Origin: an uncultured Clostridia bacterium
Lineage (GTDB): Bacteria > Bacillota > Clostridia > Lachnospirales > CAG-274
Reading direction: 5' to 3'
Assembly: GCA_947628755.1 (NCBI GenBank)
Contig: CANRBC010000001.1
Coordinates: forward strand, 1-64,000
DNA length: 64,000 nt
The notes beneath the pieces were generated by a model that saw only the letters and a program-made list of their open reading frames with translations, was not told the origin of the DNA and made no database searches. This document shows, piece after piece, positions 1-7,314 of this stretch; position 1 is the stretch's first letter, and each line of letters starts with the position of its first letter. The position numbers and the translations under genes were made by a program.

Positions 1-58
1 ATTGAAATAATCCCCCTTTGTTTTTTTATATTTTTTGTAAAAGATTTTATACGAATAC

Positions 59-87
59 AGTATAATATATAATTATCCTTTTTTCAA
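59..87 (-). promoter_or_regulatory. Leftward promoter for a gene off the left edge
   Basis: On the minus strand TTGAAA (82-87) and TATACT (59-64) are separated by 17 bp. A G-rich Shine-Dalgarno-like run (GGGGGA) lies at about 11-16, and the window ends in what could be the first two bases of an ATG. This suggests a minus-strand gene that starts at the window boundary; its product cannot be seen. Confidence 0.5.
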
Positions 88-108
88 TGATTATAGAAAA
101 AAACGGGG

Positions 109-135
109 AAATTTTGTTAATTTTTAACAAAATTT
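109..135. repeat. AT-rich perfect inverted repeat
   Basis: Two 12-bp arms (109-120 and 124-135) are perfect reverse complements around a TTT centre. The core reads TTGTTAA-N3-TTAACAA. It lies between the end of engB and the leftward promoter. It resembles a Rex operator but has a 3-bp instead of a 4-bp spacer. With no G+C-rich stem and no U-run it is a poor terminator, so an operator is the likelier role. Confidence 0.45.
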
Positions 136-175
136 TTGTGTAAAATTTGTAATATATTTTTAATATAAGCTAAAA

Positions 176-793
176 TTATTTGTCCGTAGTTTCCCGTGCA
201 GTTATTGACAATAAAACAAAATCCTCTATTACATTCCAAAGCTCGTCCCTGCCGTCTTTATTTTCGCTGCTGAAAGGAATAAGTATATCATTCTCATGCA
301 GCTTAAATGCCCTTTTGAGCATGGCTATGTGCTTTGGGAGCTGACTTCTTTTCAGCTTATCGGATTTAGTGGCGACGATTATAATATTATGTCCGTAGTG
401 TCTTAGCCAGTCGTACATCATAAGGTCGTTTTCTCCCGGCTCGTGTCTTATATCCACAAGCATTATGATTGCCTTAAGCTGTTCTCTCTTAAGAAGATAG
501 TTTTCTATCATTTTGCCCCACTTGGCTATTTCGGCTTTAGGCGCTTTTGCATAACCGTACCCGGGCAAATCAACAAAATATAACATATTTTCAACATTAT
601 AGAAATTTATCGTTCTGGTCTTTCCCGGATTCTGACTTGTTCTCGCAATGGCTTTTCTATACACCATAGTATTTATAAGCGAGCTTTTTCCCACATTGGA
701 TTTACCTGCAAAAGCTATTTCCGGCTTGACGTCGGAGGGATACTGCTCCCTCTTTACCGCAACAGCCGCAAGTTCTACATTATTTACTCTCAT
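176..793 (-). CDS. engB: Ribosome biogenesis GTPase EngB (YsxC/YihA)
   Basis: TRAFAC-class GTPase of 205 aa, the usual length for EngB/YsxC, which acts in late 50S subunit assembly. The G1 P-loop GKSNVGKSS lies near residues 30-38, G3 is DLPGYG, G4 is TKSDK and G5 is SSENKDG. The ATG at 793 follows a GGAGGATAAAG ribosome-binding region. A TTGACA-N17-TATATA promoter lies at 843-871. In many Firmicutes engB sits beside lon or clpX; here lon is about 52 kb away, so the gene is transcribed alone. Identification is secure. Confidence 0.97.
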   Translation of the reverse strand: MRVNNVELAAVAVKREQYPSDVKPEIAFAGKSNVGKSSLINTMVYRKAIARTSQNPGKTRTINFYNVENMLYFVDLPGYGYAKAPKAEIAKWGKMIENYLLKREQLKAIIMLVDIRHEPGENDLMMYDWLRHYGHNIIIVATKSDKLKRSQLPKHIAMLKRAFKLHENDILIPFSSENKDGRDELWNVIEDFVLLSITARETTDK

Positions 794-842
794 TTCCTTT
801 ATCCTCCATATTCTGAACGCATTTTATTTTGAAAAAGAATTA

Positions 843-871
843 TATATAAATTTTTGTTAATAAATTGTCAA
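843..871 (-). promoter_or_regulatory. engB promoter with overlapping Rex-like site
   Basis: Minus-strand TTGACA (866-871) and TATATA (843-848) with 17 bp between them. The stretch 854-871 fits the clostridial Rex consensus TTGTTAA-N4-TTAACAA at 12 of 14 positions; the mismatches lie within the -35 hexamer. It is back-to-back with the rightward sRNA promoter at 877-905, so one bound protein could affect both. The operator call is inference and such matches are not rare in A+T-rich DNA. Confidence 0.45.
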
Positions 872-876
872 ATGTA

Positions 877-905
877 TTGATTTAGTTGTAATTATATGGT
901 ATAAT
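877..905 (+). promoter_or_regulatory. Strong extended -10 promoter for a small RNA
   Basis: TTGATT (877-882), a 17-bp spacer and a consensus TATAAT (900-905) preceded by TGG, which is an extended -10. No ORF with a ribosome-binding site follows. Instead three hairpins begin at about 913, so the promoter appears to drive a non-coding transcript starting near 912. Confidence 0.7.
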
Positions 906-910
906 AACAT

Positions 911-1030
911 TGCGGAAGTAGTGGTTTGCCCCTATTTTCTTGCTGCTTCCGTATTCGAGGTCTTTTGTTCTACTCCTCTTTTGTGGCCTCGATAAGAGAG
1001 CACCTTTTTTTAAAAGGTGCTCTTGTGTCA
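911..1030 (+). ncRNA. Candidate small regulatory RNA with three hairpins
   Basis: About 115 nt downstream of a near-consensus promoter fold into three consecutive hairpins. Hairpin 1 pairs 913-921 with 943-951, hairpin 2 pairs 955-962 with 985-992, and hairpin 3 pairs 997-1008 with 1012-1023. Loop 1 exposes GCCCC (928-932) and loop 2 exposes ACTCCTC (972-978). C-rich single-stranded loops complementary to Shine-Dalgarno sequences are typical of trans-acting sRNAs in Gram-positives. Hairpin 3 lacks a clean U-run after it, so the 3' end is uncertain. It could also serve the convergent gene ending at 1048. I do not recognise a named family; it does not match SRP RNA, 6S RNA or a known riboswitch by eye. 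Confidence 0.55.
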
Positions 1031-1047
1031 AAAACTATCCTTGTCTG

Positions 1048-2115
1048 TTATTTCAGCTTTTTAGCCAGTTCCTCAAATTTAGGCCTGGCTATTTTCAGAC
1101 TGTCCAGAATTTTGGGATTAAACTGTCCACACTCGCCGTTTGTAATCATACGAAACGCCTCGGCAGGAGTAAAGGGAGGCTTATATACACGGCGGCTCAC
1201 AAGGGCGTCGTATACGTCGGCTATTGCCACTATCTGAGCGGCAAGAGGTATATCGTCCCCCGAAAGTCCGTCGGGATAACCTCTTCCGTCGTAACGCTCA
1301 TGGTGACTTCTGGCTATTTGTCTGCCGAATTTAAAGTAAAGCTCATCGTCGGTATCGCATACCGCATCTATTATTTCAGAGCCTTTGGTGGTATGGGTCT
1401 TCATTATTTCAAACTCCTCGTCTGTCAGTCTGCCGGGCTTAAGAAGTATAGTATCGGAAATATTTATCTTGCCCACATCGTGCATAACGGAAGCAAATGC
1501 CATAGCGTCAATAAGCTCGTCTGTAAGTCCGTATTCCGGATAATTGGCAGCGACTGCCTCAAGAAGCACTCTTGTAAATTCTCTGACCCTGTATATGTGC
1601 ATACCGGATTCGTGATTCCTGAACTCAACAATAGCGCCCAGAGTATCCCACAGCTTTTTGTTCGTAGTCCTTATTTTGTCGGCTTGATGCTTTATTTTAG
1701 CCGTCTGCTCGTCCACAAGCTGCTCCAGTCCGTTTTTGTGCTTATAAAGCTCAACTATGTTGTTGATACGGGTATTGACTATCTGAGAATCAAAAGGCTT
1801 TTCTATAACATCGCTTACGCCCATGGAATAGCCCTTCTGTTTCGATTCGTTTGAGGTATCGCCTGTTATCAATACCGTAGGTATAACTTTGTCAATGCCA
1901 TTCTTGTGCATGAAATCAAGTACGCCAAAGCCGTCCATTTCGGGCATAACTATGTCCAGAAGCACGGCGCATATATTGTCCTTGTGTTTGTTAAGCATGG
2001 CTATTGCTTCAATACCGTTTTCCGCTTTTATTATTTTATAGCTGTCAGAAAATATATTTTCAAGTATATCTCTGTTAATTTCCATATCATCGACAACCAA
2101 CAATGTGTCCTTCAT
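1048..2115 (-). CDS. Response regulator with HD-GYP c-di-GMP phosphodiesterase domain
   Basis: 355 aa. An N-terminal receiver (about 1-120) has the acidic pair D9/D10, phospho-acceptor D54 and K106. A linker helix leads to an HD-GYP domain (about 155-345) with HDVGK at 212-216, HHE at 271-273 and GYP at 279-281. HD-GYP enzymes hydrolyse c-di-GMP through a di-metal centre. The ATG at 2115 is preferred over the upstream GTG because AAAGGTGG sits 6 nt before it. It is the last gene of a minus-strand operon with a GGDEF protein and an Hpt protein, so its activity is probably set by phosphorelay. Confidence 0.93.
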   Translation of the reverse strand: MKDTLLVVDDMEINRDILENIFSDSYKIIKAENGIEAIAMLNKHKDNICAVLLDIVMPEMDGFGVLDFMHKNGIDKVIPTVLITGDTSNESKQKGYSMGVSDVIEKPFDSQIVNTRINNIVELYKHKNGLEQLVDEQTAKIKHQADKIRTTNKKLWDTLGAIVEFRNHESGMHIYRVREFTRVLLEAVAANYPEYGLTDELIDAMAFASVMHDVGKINISDTILLKPGRLTDEEFEIMKTHTTKGSEIIDAVCDTDDELYFKFGRQIARSHHERYDGRGYPDGLSGDDIPLAAQIVAIADVYDALVSRRVYKPPFTPAEAFRMITNGECGQFNPKILDSLKIARPKFEELAKKLK

Positions 2116-2153
2116 AAATACCACCTTTCTGTATAAATAATGATATTATTTAG

Positions 2154-3407
2154 CTAAATTTCCACCCATTTGTCCTTACCGGTATTCTTTGCCTCATACA
2201 TTGCCTTATCGGCTCTCTTATACAGAGCAAAGAAATCATCGTCTTCATACCTTCTGAAGGTAAGACCGACGGAGCTTGTTACCGACAATTCTATGGTGTG
2301 GTCTATACTGATAGATGTAATTTCGGAGCAAATGCGATTAGCCGCATCATATATCTCGCCGGCAGTGCTTCTGTTGAAAAATACAGCAAATTCATCGCCG
2401 CCCATACGGCATATCTTTGCAAAGCTGCCGCAGATATTGTTGAGCATTTCAGCAACACATATTATAACCTTGTCACCCATATAGTGACCGTAGTTGTCAT
2501 TGATATTTTTAAAATCGTCAAGGTCCATCATAAGAAATGCACTTTCTCCGTCGTCCTCAACTTCAAGGCAACGGTCGATATATTTCTTGAAATAGACCTG
2601 ATTGTAAAGACCCGTAAGATAATCTCTTTCGGCTCTGTTTCTCAGCTCTATATATACGAGCTTTTCCTTATGTATAGACCTTATTCTGCCTATTATTTCC
2701 TTTAGCTTTCCGGTATTCTCGTCGGAAATGGTGTAGAGATTTATATTTCCCCACACAAAGTCTTCTCTGCTGCCTATTTTGATACGGCACTCAAACGCCG
2801 TGTCCCTGCCGGTCTCTCTGACATAATTAAAATTATTCAGAAGTACGTTCATATCGCTGGGATAAATCTTTCCGTTCCAGCCATCGGGCTCGGACGCCTT
2901 TTCTATCCTCTCGATTTCAACATACTTGTCGTTTTCTACGGCATATATGAAACATACGTCGTCTCCGATATGATAATTGATTATTTTTTCCTCTGTGCCC
3001 TCAAGTATCATTCTCATCTGAGAATTCTGTATGTCTATTTGCTCACGCATTTTTTTAACTTCGTTTTTCAGCAGCTTAATATCGGTGATGTCTGCAATAA
3101 ACACATGAATCAAATTACCGTCAACAGAACCGAAGCATATTACGGAAACACTTCTGCCGCTTTTAGTTCTTAGCTTATGGTCGAAGCAGGCTTCCTTGGA
3201 TTTTTCCAAAGCCTTGCGCAGAGCATTTGTATATACCTGCCATTCCTCCGGAAAAATAAGCTGCTCCTGAGAAAGACCCAAAGCTATATCCTCGTCGGAA
3301 TAGCCTGTGAGCTTAGTAAAAAAGCTATCGTATTCAATTATTTTAAAATCATCATTAAGGTCTACGGTATATTTGGAATACCTTACCTTTTCCATATAAC
3401 GCGTCAT
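2154..3407 (-). CDS. PAS-PAS-GGDEF diguanylate cyclase
   Basis: 417 aa, soluble, with no membrane segments. A first PAS domain covers about 12-115 (FTKLTGYSDEDI, then HVFIADITD). A coiled stretch and a second PAS-like domain (about 145-255) follow. A GGDEF domain fills the C-terminus, with DYLTGLYN at its start and an intact GGDEF active-site loop. No RxxD inhibitory I-site is seen five residues before GGDEF, so product inhibition may be weak. The ATG at 3407 follows GGAGGGG; an upstream in-frame start lacks one. It is flanked by the opposing HD-GYP enzyme and an Hpt protein in the same operon. Confidence 0.92.
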   Translation of the reverse strand: MTRYMEKVRYSKYTVDLNDDFKIIEYDSFFTKLTGYSDEDIALGLSQEQLIFPEEWQVYTNALRKALEKSKEACFDHKLRTKSGRSVSVICFGSVDGNLIHVFIADITDIKLLKNEVKKMREQIDIQNSQMRMILEGTEEKIINYHIGDDVCFIYAVENDKYVEIERIEKASEPDGWNGKIYPSDMNVLLNNFNYVRETGRDTAFECRIKIGSREDFVWGNINLYTISDENTGKLKEIIGRIRSIHKEKLVYIELRNRAERDYLTGLYNQVYFKKYIDRCLEVEDDGESAFLMMDLDDFKNINDNYGHYMGDKVIICVAEMLNNICGSFAKICRMGGDEFAVFFNRSTAGEIYDAANRICSEITSISIDHTIELSVTSSVGLTFRRYEDDDFFALYKRADKAMYEAKNTGKDKWVEI

Positions 3408-3440
3408 AAAAAGCCCCTCCGAGGTCGTCAACCTCAATAT

Positions 3441-3809
3441 TTACGCATATTTTCTTATAACAGAACAAATTTCATTATATTTTTCCTCTGCCATAGCATA
3501 TATGACATCTATATCTTCATTCTCCGGATATGACTGTACTCCTCTGAATATTTCAACGAGCTTCTCTATTTCCTTGCTGAAGGAATCAAGACCAAGATTT
3601 GCAGCCACACCCTTTACAGTATGAGCAGCCATAAACGCCCCGTCCTTATCCTTATTGTCAATAGAAGCCTTTAGCTTTGCAAAATTATCGTCAGCGGGAA
3701 ATTTATGTAAAAACTTCGTATACAGATTGATATTTCCCATGAATCTGTTGAGTGCAGTTTCGGTATCTACGCCTATTGCCGCCAGCTCAGAAATTATTTC
3801 ACTGTTCAT
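3441..3809 (-). CDS. Hpt domain phosphotransfer protein
   Basis: 122-aa stand-alone histidine phosphotransfer protein. The motif AAHTVKGVAANLG places the phospho-accepting His at residue 63 in a four-helix bundle. Such proteins shuttle phosphate between a hybrid kinase and a receiver. The receiver downstream is the REC-HD-GYP protein; no hybrid kinase is present in the window, so the donor is elsewhere. First gene of the Hpt/GGDEF/HD-GYP operon, with 33 bp to the next gene. Confidence 0.88.
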   Translation of the reverse strand: MNSEIISELAAIGVDTETALNRFMGNINLYTKFLHKFPADDNFAKLKASIDNKDKDGAFMAAHTVKGVAANLGLDSFSKEIEKLVEIFRGVQSYPENEDIDVIYAMAEEKYNEICSVIRKYA

Positions 3810-3913
3810 AATATCCTCCAGAAATAAAAATTTTAAAAAGCATTTTATTCACACTTAGTACATTATACTAAACTTTTATATACATTTCAAGTGATAGTTA
3901 ATATTTATTTGCT

Positions 3914-3949
3914 TGCGTAAACCTATATATTAATTTACGGTTGACAATT
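3914..3949. promoter_or_regulatory. Candidate BirA operator upstream of bioY
   Basis: A right half-site GGTTGACAAT (3939-3948) differs at one position from the Bacillus BirA half-site GGTTAACAAT. A weaker left half-site ending GTAAACC (3917-3923) faces it across 15 bp, the usual BirA spacing. The right half overlaps the -35 hexamer of the bioY promoter, where a biotin-BirA repressor would block RNA polymerase. The gene context supports the call. Confidence 0.6.
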
Positions 3950-3969
3950 AAAGCATATTTTGGTAAACT
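3941..3969 (+). promoter_or_regulatory. bioY promoter
   Basis: Consensus TTGACA (3941-3946), a 17-bp spacer and TAAACT (3964-3969), 27 bp before the bioY start codon. The -35 hexamer lies inside the BirA-like site. Confidence 0.65.
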
Positions 3970-3995
3970 ATAAAACTGAAAGGAGGTTTACAATA

Positions 3996-4538
3996 ATGAA
4001 AGCATCCGTATATGACCTTGTGTCCACAGCTCTTGTAGCAGCGCTGTTTTGCATACTAGGTCCTTTGTCGATACCTATAGGTCCTGTACCTTTGAGCCTT
4101 ACGGGTCTTGCGCTTTATCTGTCCCTGTATATTGCAGGCTGCAAAAAAACACTTGTCGCCTATATCGTCTATTTACTTATAGGCATAATAGGTCTGCCTG
4201 TTTTTTCCAGCTTTTCGGGAGGCTTGGGAAAAATACTGGGTCCTACCGGCGGTTATCTGGCAGGATTTGTGTTTACTGCCTTTCTCAGCGGTATTGTTAT
4301 TGACAGATTTTATAAAAACAAGCTGCTCTGTATAGCCGGAATGTACGCGGGACTTGTTGTGCTGTATGCCTTTGGCACGGCTTGGTTTGCTTTTATTAAC
4401 GACAGCCAAGCTAATACAGTTTATGATATACTTAAGCTATGTGTGATACCCTTTATCCCAGGCGACAGTATCAAAATTATAATTTCCGCATTTTTAGGTC
4501 CTGTATTAAGGGACAGAATCAAAAAAAGCGCTTTATAG
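3996..4538 (+). CDS. bioY: Biotin ECF transporter substrate-binding subunit BioY
   Basis: 180-aa integral membrane protein of the BioY family, the S-component that captures biotin. Five to six hydrophobic helices are visible, with family motifs GPLSIPIGPVPLSLTGLALYL near the N-terminus, GLPVFSSFSGGLGKILGPTGGYLAGF in the middle and FIPGDSIKIIISAFLG at the end. The ATG at 3996 has AGGAGG nine bases upstream; a longer in-frame ORF starts at 3960 without one. The energising EcfA/EcfA'/EcfT module is not in the window, so it probably shares a general one. Likely repressed by BirA. Confidence 0.93.
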   Translation: MKASVYDLVSTALVAALFCILGPLSIPIGPVPLSLTGLALYLSLYIAGCKKTLVAYIVYLLIGIIGLPVFSSFSGGLGKILGPTGGYLAGFVFTAFLSGIVIDRFYKNKLLCIAGMYAGLVVLYAFGTAWFAFINDSQANTVYDILKLCVIPFIPGDSIKIIISAFLGPVLRDRIKKSAL

Positions 4539-4567
4539 CGCAATTTTATATCTTATACATAAAAAAT

Positions 4568-4597
4568 GAAGACGCATAAAAATGCGCCTTCGTTTTT
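4568..4597. terminator. Bidirectional terminator between bioY and the cyclophilin gene
   Basis: A stem pairing 4568-4577 with 4582-4591 (one mismatch), with T-runs on both sides: TTTTT after it on the plus strand and a T-run on the minus strand. It serves the convergent bioY and cyclophilin genes. Confidence 0.8.
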
Positions 4598-4601
4598 CAT
4601 A

Positions 4602-5396
4602 TTAATATGTTCCTACTTCAATGCCTGTGATTACAACATCTTCAAGAGGCTTATCGTTGTCGTCTGTTTCAACGGCTGCAATAGCGTCTACAACGTCCAT
4701 GCCCTCATAGACCTGACCGAATACCGTATATCCCATATCCAGTGACGGGTATCCGCCGTTATTTGTATACTCGGCAATTACTTCGTCAGTAAACACATCT
4801 CCTGCGGTAAGAGAGCCGTCGCCAATTTTTTCTGACTTGTCAAGCTCTGCAAGCTGCTGCTTGAAGGTATCTCCTATATCCTTATTCTGTACGATATAGA
4901 ACTGACTTCCGTTAGTATCCGGACCGGCATTTGCCATACAGAGAGCGCCTCTGAAATTCCTTAAGTTATAGGTCACCTCGTTTTCAAACTCTGCGCCCCA
5001 TATACTTTCTCCGCCCATGCCTGTTCCGTCAGGGTCTCCGCCCTGTATCATAAAGTCGTTTATTACCCTATGGAATATAACATTGTCATAATAGCCTTCC
5101 TTGGCATGAGTTACAAAGTTTTCAACAGCCTTCGGCGCATATTCGGGGAAGAACCAAACCTTAATATCGCCTTTGTTGGTGTGTATAGTAGCTATTGTAT
5201 CGCCCTTCTGCACTCCCTCAAGCTGCGGAAGCTCTGTTACAGGCTTGTTCTCGCTTTTTTCAGCGTCGGCTTCCTGCTCCTCGGCAGTCGTTTCGGTGTC
5301 CTTTGTTTGGTCTGTGCTTTCTGCCGTCTTGCCGCAGGCTGCAAATGAAACTGCCATAAATGCGGCGGTAAGACAAATCAATAATTTCTTTTTCAT
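4602..5396 (-). CDS. Cyclophilin-type peptidyl-prolyl isomerase lipoprotein
   Basis: 264 aa. The N-terminus is a lipoprotein signal ending in a lipobox (VSFAAC), followed by an acidic low-complexity linker rich in Glu, Thr and Ala (about 22-55). The cyclophilin fold shows IFHRVINDFMIQGGDP with the catalytic Arg, and NGSQFYIVQ. It should act outside the membrane on extracytoplasmic protein folding. The ATG at 5396 has AAAGGA upstream. A small insert around GDGSLTAGDVFTDE in the second half is seen in other bacterial secreted cyclophilins. Confidence 0.92.
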   Translation of the reverse strand: MKKKLLICLTAAFMAVSFAACGKTAESTDQTKDTETTAEEQEADAEKSENKPVTELPQLEGVQKGDTIATIHTNKGDIKVWFFPEYAPKAVENFVTHAKEGYYDNVIFHRVINDFMIQGGDPDGTGMGGESIWGAEFENEVTYNLRNFRGALCMANAGPDTNGSQFYIVQNKDIGDTFKQQLAELDKSEKIGDGSLTAGDVFTDEVIAEYTNNGGYPSLDMGYTVFGQVYEGMDVVDAIAAVETDDNDKPLEDVVITGIEVGTY

Positions 5397-5487
5397 AACA
5401 AAATCCTTTCTGTGTGTTTTTCTATTAACAATTATAGGATTTTTCATTATATTTTGACAAGTATATATTACATAAATTAATAAATTT

Positions 5488-6036
5488 TTAATAATTGACC
5501 CTGTTTATGGCTTTAAAAATACCCTCTGCTATTATATCGGACATATTTTTTATAAAATCCGGCTTTGTTGTGCGGAGCTGAGCAAGACCGTTAAATGACC
5601 ATTTATTTACAATACCCGTTACGGATATATCGCCTATTTCACATAAATTCTTTGATACCCCTGCTCCGGGCAGCAATGCCCCCTCCCATATACTCAACGT
5701 GCCTATATCGCTGTATACGCCTAAAGAGGCGTCTACCGCTACAACAAGAGGCTTGTCATATATATTGTACAGCATTTTCTTTTTGCTGCTTATATTGACG
5801 GCATGAACAGGCATTTCAAGAGTACCCATTACATTTTCCAGTCCCATAGCGGTCAATCTTGTGCCTACAAGAGGACCTAGGGAGTCGCCTACCGCTCTGT
5901 CCGTTCCTATGCAGAACACAACGATACTGTTATAACAATCCAGCCTTTTATCTATATATTCCATTATGCTTTCGCACAACAGCTCGCTGCAGTTTTTATT
6001 ATCAACAGATATATATTTCCTGCTTTTTTTATCCAC
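5488..6036 (-). CDS. yyaC: Spore protease YyaC (DUF1256 family)
   Basis: 182 aa. The fold is related to the germination/hydrogenase maturation proteases, with the core motif FCIGTDRAVGDSLGPLVGT (about 42-60) and VVAVDASLG further on. YyaC-family genes are restricted to endospore formers; the biochemical role is not firmly known. The start is a GTG at 6036 with AGAGGTGG four bases before it. It stands alone between the cyclophilin gene and a divergent operon. Together with spo0A, spoIVB and the CotJC homologue it marks a sporulating ancestry. Confidence 0.85.
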   Translation of the reverse strand: MDKKSRKYISVDNKNCSELLCESIMEYIDKRLDCYNSIVVFCIGTDRAVGDSLGPLVGTRLTAMGLENVMGTLEMPVHAVNISSKKKMLYNIYDKPLVVAVDASLGVYSDIGTLSIWEGALLPGAGVSKNLCEIGDISVTGIVNKWSFNGLAQLRTTKPDFIKNMSDIIAEGIFKAINRVNY

Positions 6037-6172
6037 AATACCACCTCTGTAATAATTATTGCTTATATTTGCTTAAATTATGTAAGCCTCGCGGACAGAT
6101 AATTATTTGGTATTATTTGGCATATTTTTTTTTGAATACTTAACACACTTTGACAATATATTTTTAATGTAA

Positions 6173-6190
6173 ATGGTACAATCGTACCAT
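6173..6190. promoter_or_regulatory. Perfect inverted repeat before the LysM/kinase operon
   Basis: ATGGTAC (6173-6179) and GTACCAT (6184-6190) form a perfect 7-bp inverted repeat around AATC, 27 bp before the start codon at 6217. The arms overlap a TACAAT (6177-6182) that could be a -10 element. A TTGACA lies at 6150-6155 but the spacing (21 bp) is too long for a standard pair. It is plausibly an operator. Confidence 0.4.
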
Positions 6191-6216
6191 AAATTTAATT
6201 GGAAGGAAGTAATGGT

Positions 6217-7314
6217 ATGACCAATGAAGAAGTAAACGCATTGCCAAATAATATAAAACAGATAGGCAGTATAAATGACGGGAACAGAATATATATGGAG
6301 GACTACGCCTGTACATATCTTGAGCAGTACGCACACAGCGACGTTAAGGAAAAAATTGCCGTGCTTGTAGGCAGAAATCTTACTATTGACAATGAAAATA
6401 TACTCTTTATAAGCGGCGTGATACAGGGGAAATATACCGTTGTAAAAAACGGCATAACGGAGCTTACGGAAAAGAGCTGGCAGTACATAAACAAGCAGCT
6501 TAAGCTGTATTTCAAAGAGCTTGAAATAGTCGGCTGGTCATACATACAGCCGGGATATGAGGACTATATAAGCGAAAAGCTATGTGATTTTCAGAAAAAC
6601 AATATTACAAAGGGCTTTCAGGTGCTGTATACCATAGACCCTACCGAAAATATTTCCGGCTTTTACAAATGGAATAACACGGAGGGCGTGTTTGACAGCA
6701 TAAAGGGATATATCATATATTATGAGAAAAACGAGGGTATGCACGAATATATGCTCGAAAACAAAATAAAAGTCATAAACGAGGAAAATATCGTAAAGAC
6801 AAAGCCAAAGGACGCCGGAGCAAAGGCAAGAGAGGCAGCCTCTAAAAGGACAAGCTACAGAGCCAGAAGAAAGCTGGCAATCAATCAGAGCAGAGCTATA
6901 AATCTTCTGGGCAGCGTCAGCTTTGTAATGCTCTTAGTATGCTTTATTATGGGCGCAGGGCTTGTACAGAACGACGAGAGAATAAGAGATATGGAAATGA
7001 AGCTGACAGCTCTTGAAAGCCAGTTTCAGAGCAGTCAAAGCGTATTTGCCCTCAGTAACGAAAGCACAACAGCGGAGATTATAACGACAGAGGCTCTGAC
7101 AGAACCCTATTCGGAAGCTGTTACGGAGGCTGCTACACAAGTCGAAACAAAGCAGCCGCAATACACACAATACCGAGTCAAATCGGGAGATACTCTAATA
7201 GGCATAAGCAAAAGCACTTACGGCACGGCAGCCAGAGTTTCGGATATAAGGGAGCTTAACAATATAGCAGGAAACAAAATAATAACGGGAGATATTCTCC
7301 TGCTTCCGCAGTAA
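6217..7314 (+). CDS. Degenerate JAMM/MPN-like, transmembrane, LysM protein
   Basis: 365 aa in four parts. Residues about 25-155 resemble a JAMM/MPN domain: EKIAVLVGR, ILFISGVIQG, then VGWSYIQPGY (105-114) where active JAMM proteins have GWYHSHPGY, and LYTIDPTEN where they have an IDP strand. The metal-binding His positions are Tyr109 and Gln111 and the Asp is Leu122; Ser119 is kept at the canonical spacing. A basic stretch (about 195-225) precedes one membrane helix (228-250), a short coiled region, a Thr/Glu-rich linker and a C-terminal LysM domain (318-365). It is probably type II, with the JAMM-like part inside and LysM outside on peptidoglycan. The ATG at 6217 has GGAAGGAAG upstream. The stop overlaps the start of the kinase gene. 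Confidence 0.7.
   Translation: MTNEEVNALPNNIKQIGSINDGNRIYMEDYACTYLEQYAHSDVKEKIAVLVGRNLTIDNENILFISGVIQGKYTVVKNGITELTEKSWQYINKQLKLYFKELEIVGWSYIQPGYEDYISEKLCDFQKNNITKGFQVLYTIDPTENISGFYKWNNTEGVFDSIKGYIIYYEKNEGMHEYMLENKIKVINEENIVKTKPKDAGAKAREAASKRTSYRARRKLAINQSRAINLLGSVSFVMLLVCFIMGAGLVQNDERIRDMEMKLTALESQFQSSQSVFALSNESTTAEIITTEALTEPYSEAVTEAATQVETKQPQYTQYRVKSGDTLIGISKSTYGTAARVSDIRELNNIAGNKIITGDILLLPQ

Noticed and set aside
109..135. Perfect Rex operator at the left edge
   Set aside because: The half-sites are exact but the spacer is 3 bp rather than 4, so it is listed only as an inverted repeat.
940..1854. Long plus-strand ORF opposite the HD-GYP gene
   Set aside because: It is the antisense of a gene with clear receiver and HD-GYP motifs, and has no ribosome-binding site or recognisable domain.
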